From Acidobacteriaceae bacterium (GTDB lineage Bacteria; Acidobacteriota; Terriglobia; Bryobacterales; Bryobacteraceae), in assembly GCA_903970405.1 (NCBI GenBank), contig CAJCIT010000094.1:1-34657 (forward strand): a DNA stretch of 34,657 bases. Reading direction: 5' to 3'. Below are positions 8,980 to 13,876 of the stretch, piece after piece. The translations under genes and the position numbers were made by a program. Positions within the stretch are counted from its first letter, which is position 1, and each line of letters starts with the position of its first letter. The notes below the pieces were generated by a model. That model searched no databases. It saw only the letters and a program-made list of their open reading frames with translations, and was not told the DNA's origin.

Positions 8980-9346
8980 CACCAACGTTCTGCTTCGACT
9001 TCTGACCAAGGACGATGTCCGGCAAGCCGCCGCGGCCGAAGCTTTTATCGAGATGGGGGCGTGGGTGTCCACGCTTGCGCTTGCCGAGACTATGTGGGCG
9101 TTGGATACATCGTACGAATTGAGCGCCGCTGCGTTGGCCACCGCCATAGAGATGCTCCTCGATCACAAGAGCCTCGTTCTACAAGATCCAGAGGCCGTAT
9201 CCGCGGCTCTTGATCTCTTCCGCGCGAGGCCATCGCTGGGCTTTTCCGACTGCTTGATGCTGCAACTCGCCAGAAAAGCCGGGCATCTGCCGCTCGGCAC
9301 GTTTGACCGGGGCCTGGCGAAGGCTGAAGGAACGCAGAAGTTGTAG
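8966..9346 (+). CDS. vapC: PIN-domain toxin (VapC family, copy 1)
   Basis: Predicted Mg2+-dependent ribonuclease toxin, 126 residues, a normal length for VapC. The four acidic residues of a PIN active site are all visible: D5 in AVDTNVLLRLL, E41 in ALAETMWAL, D95 in GFSDCLML and D114 in GTFDRGLA. No active-site residue is missing, so it should be functional. It overlaps the AbrB-type antitoxin by 14 nt in a different frame. A second, related module starts 53 bp downstream and its toxin has a very similar N-terminus (AVDTNVvvRLLTeD), so the two may be an old duplication or independent acquisitions of the same family. The RNA target is not predictable from sequence. Confidence 0.9.
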   Translation: MRAVDTNVLLRLLTKDDVRQAAAAEAFIEMGAWVSTLALAETMWALDTSYELSAAALATAIEMLLDHKSLVLQDPEAVSAALDLFRARPSLGFSDCLMLQLARKAGHLPLGTFDRGLAKAEGTQKL

Positions 9347-9399
9347 GGTCCCGGCGGCCGGCTCCGTTTGTATGGCATAATCTTACTAAGGTCTTACTC

Positions 9400-9666
9400 A
9401 TGGAAACCACTCGGCTCTCAACAAAAGGCCAGATCGTTCTGCCGCTTCAGATCCGCACGTCAAGATCGTGGGTACCCGGTATGGAGTTCGCCGTGGAAGA
9501 AACCGCCGACGGCATCCTCTTGCGTCCGGTTGGGGCTTTCCCCGAGACCACGCTCGATCAGGTCGCTGGTTGTCTGCGAACGAAGGGAAAGCCGAAAACG
9601 ATCGCCCAGATGGATGAAGCGGTTCAACGAGAGGTCGTCCGGCGCCATGACAGCGGTCGATACTAA
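9400..9666 (+). CDS. vapB: AbrB/MazE-type antitoxin (copy 2)
   Basis: Second antitoxin of the tandem pair, 88 residues. The AbrB hairpin is TTRLSTKGQIVLPLQIRTSR (about 3-22), followed by WVPGMEFAVEE and a Pro/Lys-rich tail that would contact the toxin. The normal Arg-rich helix of the fold (EVRKKLG in copy 1) reads QIRTSRSW here, so the domain is a little divergent. An extended -10-like TGGCATAAT lies at 9373-9381, about 20 bp before the ATG, which suggests its own promoter rather than readthrough from module 1. The gene overlaps the PIN toxin by 20 nt. Confidence 0.85.
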   Translation: METTRLSTKGQIVLPLQIRTSRSWVPGMEFAVEETADGILLRPVGAFPETTLDQVAGCLRTKGKPKTIAQMDEAVQREVVRRHDSGRY

Positions 9667-10048
9667 TGTCGTGGTTCGGTTGTTGACAGAGGACAACCCC
9701 AAACAAACGGCGGCGGTGAAGTCTCTTTTCGCCGCGCGCCCTATTTGGATTGCTAGAACCGTTTTGCTCGAGGCTGATTGGGTTCTCAGAAGACTCTATG
9801 GATTCGAAGAGAGTGCGATTCGCAATGCTCTCTCAAGGCTGCTCGGTCTCACAAATGTCCACACTGAGGACAAGGTGTCTATGGCGGAGGCCCTCGCACT
9901 GACTACGCCGGGAATCGAGTTGGCCGATGCAATTCACCTAACTGCCAGACCAGCCGGCGCAACATTTGTCTCCTTTGACCAATCCCTGGTTAAACGCGCA
10001 CATCGCGCGGGCGTACGCAACGTATCCAGCGTGCCGTCCAAGACGTAG
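9647..10048 (+). CDS. vapC: PIN-domain toxin (VapC family, copy 2)
   Basis: Predicted ribonuclease toxin, 133 residues when started at the ATG inside the antitoxin gene. That start is chosen because the PIN fold begins at once with AVDTNVVVRLLTEDN. Active-site acids are D5, E42 (LLEADWVL), D94 (ELADAIHL) and D111 (SFDQSLVK), so all four are present. The open frame runs further upstream, but that part is the antitoxin gene read in another frame. The conserved LADAIHLTAR-type stretch groups it with VapC toxins that pair with AbrB antitoxins. The enolase-superfamily gene follows 73 bp downstream and is probably unrelated. Confidence 0.9.
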   Translation: MTAVDTNVVVRLLTEDNPKQTAAVKSLFAARPIWIARTVLLEADWVLRRLYGFEESAIRNALSRLLGLTNVHTEDKVSMAEALALTTPGIELADAIHLTARPAGATFVSFDQSLVKRAHRAGVRNVSSVPSKT

Positions 10049-10121
10049 ATTGAAGGGGATCTGGCGTCCCTCCGCCTGTTCTCGATATACTCGCCCTGCC
10101 AGTTTCTTCGCGAGGCCCCAC

Positions 10122-11345
10122 ATGCTTCACCGCCGAGACCTTCTCAAATCTCTCGCTGTCCTTGCCCTCCCGCGCCTCCACGCCGCGCTGCCCAAAATGA
10201 AGATAACGCGCGTGCGGCTGTACTCACCGCCAAACCCGAACCCGCTGTTTAATCAAAGCGACCTGGTTGTGATCGTCGAAACCGATGCCGGACTGACCGG
10301 GATCGGCGAAGGCGGATCGCGCCAGATAATTGAACAGTGCGCCGGGCGGTTGATCGGCCAGGATCCGCAGCACATCGAACACCTGTGGCAGGACATGTCG
10401 CGCTCCTTCTTCTATCCTCCAGGACGCGAGAAGGAGGATGCGATCGGCGCGCTGGACCTCGCTCTCTGGGACATCAAAGGCAAGGCCTTATCCGTGCCGG
10501 TTCATCAACTCCTGGGTGGCGCCGTCCGAAAATTCTGCGAATGCTATAACACGGCGGGCTCCATTCCCGGCGTCCATCCGGGAATGAGCGTCAAGGAACG
10601 GGCACAACTGACCATTGCGGCCGGCTACCGCGCCTTTCGGATGGACGCCGCCAGCGCGCCGGCCAACACCACTTACAACACACACGAACGCATCAATCGG
10701 CTTTACGAAGACTGTACACAAGCGCGCGAAGGCGTGGGCAAGGATGGCGATTGGTGTATCGACTTCCACCAGCGCTTCGATCTCTCAGATGCGGTTCGCG
10801 GTTGCAACCTGATTGAGCCGCTGGCGCCTTACTTTGTCGAAGACCCCACACGCACAGAGGCCTTCGCCGAAGACATTCCTATTCTGCGCCGCAAGGTGAA
10901 CGTGCCGATCGCGGCCGGCGAGGAATGGGGCAATCGCTGGGATTTCAACAAGCTGATTGAGAACCACGATCTGGATTACATCCGCGCCACGCTGCCGAAC
11001 GTCGGCGGCATCACCGAGATGATGAAGATCGCCGCGCTGTGCGAAACGCATTTCGTCGGCATCATCCCTCATTTCACGGGACCCATCGCCACAGCCGCCT
11101 TAGTGAATTGCCTCTCGACCTTTCCGGGCCCGGTGTTGATGGAATACAACTTCCAGGGCAAGACGTTTCCGCATCTGCCGGTCTGCCTGGATTTTAACGG
11201 CGGGAAGCTCTATCCCAATGAGCGGCCGGGCCTCGGTGTGGAGTTGGACATGAAGCCGCTGACGCTGGTCACCGAAGTGACGCAATACACTACGAACCGG
11301 GCACAGACGTACTTTCGACCGGATGGGTCGATCACGAATTGGTGA
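10122..11345 (+). CDS. Enolase-superfamily enzyme (mandelate racemase/muconate lactonizing type) with Tat-like signal
   Basis: Probable acid-sugar dehydratase or related enzyme of the enolase superfamily, 407 residues from the chosen ATG. The start is supported by a Tat-like leader HRRDLLKSLAVLALP (3-17), so the enzyme may be exported folded. The capping domain has GIGEGGSRQII (60-70) and ALDLALWDIKGKALSVP (110-126). Barrel metal ligands are D214 in CIDFHQRF, E240 in YFVEDPT and E267 in IAAGEEWG; catalytic histidines are H216 (DFH) and H317 (IPHFTGPIATAA). The DFH plus PHFTGPIA pattern resembles galactonate/mannonate dehydratase-like members more than muconate cycloisomerases. An open frame extends upstream, but it would precede the leader and overlap the PIN toxin. 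The exact substrate cannot be named. Confidence 0.87.
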   Translation: MLHRRDLLKSLAVLALPRLHAALPKMKITRVRLYSPPNPNPLFNQSDLVVIVETDAGLTGIGEGGSRQIIEQCAGRLIGQDPQHIEHLWQDMSRSFFYPPGREKEDAIGALDLALWDIKGKALSVPVHQLLGGAVRKFCECYNTAGSIPGVHPGMSVKERAQLTIAAGYRAFRMDAASAPANTTYNTHERINRLYEDCTQAREGVGKDGDWCIDFHQRFDLSDAVRGCNLIEPLAPYFVEDPTRTEAFAEDIPILRRKVNVPIAAGEEWGNRWDFNKLIENHDLDYIRATLPNVGGITEMMKIAALCETHFVGIIPHFTGPIATAALVNCLSTFPGPVLMEYNFQGKTFPHLPVCLDFNGGKLYPNERPGLGVELDMKPLTLVTEVTQYTTNRAQTYFRPDGSITNW

Positions 11346-11515
11346 CTAGCATGACCGAGTCGCGCGTCAGTGTCTCGTGCAATCCTCTTCCGCCGTTCAG
11401 CGACAACCCGAGCGTTGACGACTTCGAGCCTCCAAACGGCGGCCACGATCACCTGTGCGCCGTCAATCATAGCCTGCCAGCACTGCGTCTGTATTACTAA
11501 ATCTTCGGAATCTAG
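11346..11515 (-). pseudogene. VapC (PIN toxin) remnant, middle part
   Basis: Reading the minus strand from 11515, a broken frame gives LDSED, then a shift to NTDAVLA, then back to AMIDGAQVIV and VWRLEVVNARVVAERRKR. The last stretch is the recognisable middle of a VapC toxin of the class with a conserved (P)LEVxNALxxAERR helix; its Glu is an active-site acid. Two opposite frame changes near 11485 and 11472 are needed to read it. Similarity fades after about 11381, and the C-terminal half is missing at the 3' end of the enolase-superfamily gene. It appears to be the continuation of the N-terminal VapC piece at 12541-12582. Recognition is from family pattern, by eye. Confidence 0.6.
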
Positions 11516-11586
11516 CTAGCCGTGCTGCGGAGATTTTCGTCAGGGCTGCAAAGCCGAGCGCGAGGCTTTCTGGCGGTGTGCAAACC

Positions 11587-11645
11587 AGCGTAAATCCCTC
11601 TGAGGCAACGATTTCCCAGGAAAAGGGGACAGACCCCTTTCTTTC
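11587..11645 (+). repeat. REP-like repeat copy A (hairpin AAAGGGG-ACAGA-CCCCTTT)
   Basis: First of three direct copies of a ~55-bp element. Its core is a perfect 7-bp stem AAAGGGG / CCCCTTT with loop ACAGA at 11622-11640. It is preceded by a less conserved AGCGTAAATCCCTCTGAGGC and a TTCCCAGG box. Copies B and C share the order TAAGT, CCT(C), TTCCCA, AAAGGGACAGACC. Short palindromes with GGGACAGACCCC cores are known as dispersed REP-type repeats in several bacterial phyla. No transposase of the RAYT type is in this window. Confidence 0.75.
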
Positions 11646-11672
11646 TTGGGGAGAAACGGGCGGCGATTTGAT

Positions 11673-11699
11673 TCTGCGGTCAGTGCCTTCGACCGCAGA
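11673..11699. repeat. Short hairpin between repeats A and B
   Basis: TCTGCGGTC and GACCGCAGA form a perfect 9-bp stem with a 9-nt loop. It has no T-tract, so it is not an obvious terminator. It lies in non-coding DNA within the disrupted toxin-antitoxin region. Confidence 0.5.
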
Positions 11700-11735
11700 T
11701 TCTGTGAATCGATTTTTCCCTCGCTTCGCCAAGAA

Positions 11736-11790
11736 CGGTAAGTACTTTCCCTCCAATGACTTCCAAAGAAAAGGGACAGACCCCCTTCTT
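11736..11790 (+). repeat. REP-like repeat copy B
   Basis: Second copy of the ~55-bp element, about 149 bp after copy A and in the same orientation. It reads CGGTAAGTACTTTCCCTCC, then TTCCAAAG, then AAAAGGGACAGACCCCC. The hairpin arms are slightly imperfect compared with copy A. It is closest to copy C over the whole length. Confidence 0.75.
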
Positions 11791-11861
11791 GGGCGAACCC
11801 CATTCTGGGCGACAATTTTATTTGGGCGATTGGATCAACGGGTGGGGCGCCGCAGCGGCTC

Positions 11862-11990
11862 TCAGAAGAGGGTAAGTCCCTTTGCCTCAATGCCTTCCCA
11901 GTGAAAAGGGACAGACCTCTTAGTCACCGTATGTTCAGGCAGCGCGCGGGCAAGACCGCGGGGTGTACCGTGATCAAACAGGATGCGCAT
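11862..11990 (-). pseudogene. DUF5615 PIN-like toxin, cut after about 24 codons at repeat C
   Basis: The ATG at 11990 opens a frame beginning MRILFDHGTPRGLARALPEH, then TVTK. This is the characteristic N-terminus of DUF5615 PIN-like proteins (MRILFD.GTP..L...L..H.V), putative toxins that normally run to about 110-120 residues. After TVTK the frame runs straight into repeat C on the opposite strand and stops after 42 codons, so about three quarters of the protein is missing. It overlaps the DUF433 remnant by 17 nt, the normal antitoxin-toxin overlap. The start of the gene is intact, so truncation was probably caused by arrival of the repeat or by a deletion ending there. Confidence 0.7.
11869..11921 (+). 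repeat. REP-like repeat copy C, at the toxin truncation point
   Basis: Third copy of the ~55-bp element: AGGGTAAGTCCCTTTGCCTC, TTCCCAGTG, then AAAAGGGACAGACCTCTT. It begins about 135 bp after copy B. Its core end coincides with the point where the DUF5615 reading frame loses family similarity. Confidence 0.75.
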
Positions 11991-12245
11991 CGGCGGGGGC
12001 CGGCGGTTGCTGGACGATCAGGGCGGGAGCTTGGAGGCTTTGGGCCACAAACTCAAGCACCGCTTCAATCCTGTTCGCGAGTCACATCGTATTCTTCCAT
12101 GACTTCCTCAATGGTAAAGGTCTTCGAGATTCTCAAAGACCGTCGCAACGGGCAGCCGGGTATCTTTAAACACCCACGCGCCGCTTACCTTGCCGGGGAT
12201 GCTTTCCACTGCCGGACATTGTGACCAATCGAGAGTGGCTGCCAT
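11974..12245 (-). pseudogene. DUF433 antitoxin with two frameshifts
   Basis: Starts at an ATG with a strong AGGAGG ribosome-binding site 8 nt upstream (minus strand). Frame 1 reads MAATLDWSQCPAVESIPGKV, then SGAWVFKDTRLPVATVFENLED and stops at once. Removing one base near 12116 (CTTTACC) lets it continue as LTIEEVMEEYDVTREQ, and removing another near 12067-12073 (CAGGATT) gives IEAVLEFVAQSLQAPALIV to a stop at 11974. The 272-nt span equals 90 codons plus 2 nt, which fits exactly two single-base insertions. The DWSQCPAVE..PGKVSGAWVFK.TR.PV pattern and EAVLEFVAQSL end are typical of DUF433 antitoxins, which pair with DUF5615 toxins. The antitoxin is therefore dead while its RBS is intact. Confidence 0.75.
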
Positions 12246-12303
12246 GTGATTACCCTCCTTTCAGGGTAGCTTTTTACCACGTTTCAGCTTTGGCGCCGTG
12301 CTC

Positions 12304-12429
12304 TTAAGCCTCCCCCACGCGGCCTGTCGGCTGGCCCGTCTCCTGGTCAAGGCCGGTTCGCAACCAATACTGAAAGCGCGTCATCAGGTGTTTCACTTCC
12401 CCGAACGTCATTTCAGGGATGACTGCCAT
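12304..12429 (-). CDS. Small unrecognised ORF (41 aa)
   Basis: A 41-residue frame beginning MAVIPEMTFGEVKHLMTRFQ and containing YWLRTGLDQETGQPTG. It lies 58 bp upstream of the DUF433 remnant on the same strand, and its ATG abuts the 22-bp palindrome at 12429-12450. I do not recognise a family. No clear ribosome-binding site is visible because the palindrome fills that position. It could be a fragment of an older gene rather than a real small protein. Confidence 0.25.
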   Translation of the reverse strand: MAVIPEMTFGEVKHLMTRFQYWLRTGLDQETGQPTGRVGEA

Positions 12430-12450
12430 TGTCGCACCGCGGTGCGACAA
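12429..12450. repeat. Perfect 22-bp palindrome
   Basis: TTGTCGCACCG followed directly by its exact reverse complement, with no spacer. Perfect dyads of this size are operator-like or REP-like. It lies in the ~1-kb segment that separates the two VapC pieces, with no intact gene beside it. Confidence 0.7.
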
Positions 12451-12519
12451 CGCTGCCTAGTGAAAGCGTCACGTTGCCGTAGCTCTTCTTCTTGTGCCAA
12501 CTTGATCGAGCAGCCGGCA

Positions 12520-12582
12520 TCAGGCGGTTGCTAACGACGTCCAAGCCATTGTGACGGAGTTGTCAAGGACAAATGCGCTCAG
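12520..12582 (-). pseudogene. VapC (PIN toxin) remnant, N-terminal part
   Basis: Directly after the VapB stop codon and overlapping it (CTGA), the minus strand reads LSAFVLDNSVTMAW, then TSLATA and a stop. FVLDNSVTMAW is the N-terminal strand of a PIN toxin with its first active-site Asp. The first codon is CTG where an ATG would be expected, and family similarity ends after TGG at 12541. Joining this 14-codon piece to the fragment that starts at 11515 puts the second acid (Glu of RLEVVN) at position 45, about where VapC proteins have it. The toxin gene therefore looks split by about 1 kb of other DNA. Confidence 0.6.
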
Positions 12583-12842
12583 AAGCGACGCCCTTCTTCA
12601 ACAAGGTCTGGGACGCTGAGATCGAGCCCCAAGATGTTGCCCCTTTGCAATTCGCGAATACTTCGCCCGGCTTTTTCGCGTGCTTCGCGCTTCGCTTTTT
12701 GATCGAGTACCGAGGCGCCGTTTGAATTCTCCTGCTCAAGCAGCTTCTGAAGAACGTAGGCGTCGAGAGAACGGCCTTTCAGCCGGGCTTCTTCCGTAAG
12801 CCGGTCCACAAGTAACGAAGCCACACAGGAGGTCCTGAACAC
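12579..12842 (-). CDS. VapB-like antitoxin, probably 5'-truncated orphan
   Basis: 87-residue frame from a GTG at 12842. Residues about 12-31 (VDRLTEEARLKGRSLDAYVL) look like the helical part of a ribbon-helix-helix antitoxin. The C-terminal GNILGLDLSVPDLVEEGRRF is the classic toxin-binding tail of VapB proteins, in which an LG..L...DL..EGRR motif ends the protein just before VapC. The N-terminal beta-strand that should bind DNA is replaced by FRTSCVASLL, and no ribosome-binding site fits the start. This boundary is also where a DUF2442 remnant begins on the other strand. Downstream, its toxin is broken (12541-12582 and 11346-11515). It may be an unneeded leftover or a decoy antitoxin. Confidence 0.6.
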   Translation of the reverse strand: MFRTSCVASLLVDRLTEEARLKGRSLDAYVLQKLLEQENSNGASVLDQKAKREAREKAGRSIRELQRGNILGLDLSVPDLVEEGRRF

Positions 12843-13044
12843 CTCTAGTTTTTCCGAAGCGAGTTTGCTGGTTGGGCTCGCCGACGGCCGCGAGATTTCC
12901 GTGCCGCTCCTGTGGTTTCCCCGGCTTGCCAGAGCGACGGCCGAGGAGCGCGCCGACTATTCGCTGATCGGCGGCGGCATCGGCATTCACTGGCCGCGCC
13001 TCGACGAAGACTTGCCGGTGGCCGGCTTGCTGCGCGGCCGCTGA
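12835..13044 (+). pseudogene. DUF2442-domain protein, start codon lost
   Basis: From a CTG at 12835 the plus strand reads LNTSSFSEASLLVGLADGRE, then ISVPLLWFPRLARATAEERA and LIGGGIGIHWPRLDEDLPVA, ending GLLRGR and a stop, 69 codons in all. LADGREISVPL.WFPRL and GIHWP.LDEDL.VAGLLRG are hallmarks of DUF2442 (about 75-90 residues), a small family often found beside DUF4160 in putative toxin-antitoxin pairs. An AGGAGG lies at 12827-12832 but only 2 nt before the CTG, and there is no ATG, GTG or TTG before residue 11. The body is intact, so only the start has been lost, probably at the junction with the VapB remnant. No DUF4160 partner is present. Confidence 0.65.
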
Positions 13045-13129
13045 CTCGGATGAGCCAGCGTCTTTACAGCGAGGCGAAGACTCGAACGACTGATGAGCCC
13101 GCGTCTTAACGAGGCTCGTACAATTCCTT

Positions 13130-13876
13130 ATGCGGCCGTCCCCTGCCTCTGCGCTGAAGCTTCTCAACCAGCGGGTCATCGATTGCCGTCTCTGCCCGCG
13201 CCTGGTCGCCCATCGGGAACAGATCGCCCGCGACAAACGCCGCGCTTATCTCAACTGGACTTACTGGGGCCGGCCTGTCCCGTCCTTCGGCGATATGGCC
13301 GCGCGCCTGCTGCTGATCGGTCTCGCGCCCGGCGCGCATGGCGCCAACCGCACCGGCCGCATGTTCACCGGCGACCGCTCCGGCGATTTTCTTTATCGCG
13401 CGCTCTTTGAGACCGGCTTCGCATCGCAACCTCAGAGCGTTGCCAAAGATGACGGCCTCACGCTGACCGACGCTTACATCACCGCGCCCGTTCGCTGTGC
13501 GCCGCCTGATAATAAGCCCCAGCGCGATGAGATCCTTCGCTGCCGCCCTTACTTTGAGCAGGAACTGGCGCTGCTCCGGAACGTGAAGGTGATCGTGCCG
13601 CTGGGCGGCATCGCGTTGGACGCCTATCTTTGCATCCTGCAAGACAAGAATCTCATCGCCTCGCGATCCGCATTTCGTTTCGGGCACGGCGTGGAATTTG
13701 AAACCCACACCGGCGGCCCCCGGCTGCTCTGCTGTTACCACCCGAGCCAGCAGAACACCTCCACCGGCCGGCTGACCGCCCGCATGCTCACAGAGATCTT
13801 TGAACGCGCCCGCGCGATGATTGAGTCTTCCCAGACTCCTGTCCGCACTCATCTCGCACACCATGACCGTCCCTGA
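13130..13876 (+). CDS. Uracil-DNA glycosylase, family 5 (UdgB) type
   Basis: Base-excision repair enzyme that removes uracil and, in characterised UdgB members, other deaminated bases from DNA; 248 residues. Motif 1 is GLAPGAHGANRTGRMFTGD (64-82), with the Ala/Gly-rich, non-Asp pattern of family 5 rather than GExPG of family 4. The second motif is HPSQQNTSTGRLT (204-216). Four cysteines (C19, C22, C123, C138) are placed as Fe-S cluster ligands (CRLC ... CAPP...RC). The ATG at 13130 is the first good start. The 3' end overlaps the following purine-permease start by 14 nt, so the two are probably cotranslated. That makes biological sense if damaged purines are released and exchanged, but this is inference. 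Confidence 0.92.
   Translation: MRPSPASALKLLNQRVIDCRLCPRLVAHREQIARDKRRAYLNWTYWGRPVPSFGDMAARLLLIGLAPGAHGANRTGRMFTGDRSGDFLYRALFETGFASQPQSVAKDDGLTLTDAYITAPVRCAPPDNKPQRDEILRCRPYFEQELALLRNVKVIVPLGGIALDAYLCILQDKNLIASRSAFRFGHGVEFETHTGGPRLLCCYHPSQQNTSTGRLTARMLTEIFERARAMIESSQTPVRTHLAHHDRP

Noticed and set aside
9966..10121. Longer N-terminus for the enolase-superfamily protein
   Set aside because: The open frame continues upstream, but that part overlaps the PIN toxin gene and would place 52 residues before a clear Tat-like leader.
11791..11829. Three GGGCGA motifs spaced 16-17 bp apart, like iterons
   Set aside because: Six bases in GC-rich DNA is too weak, and no replication gene is near.
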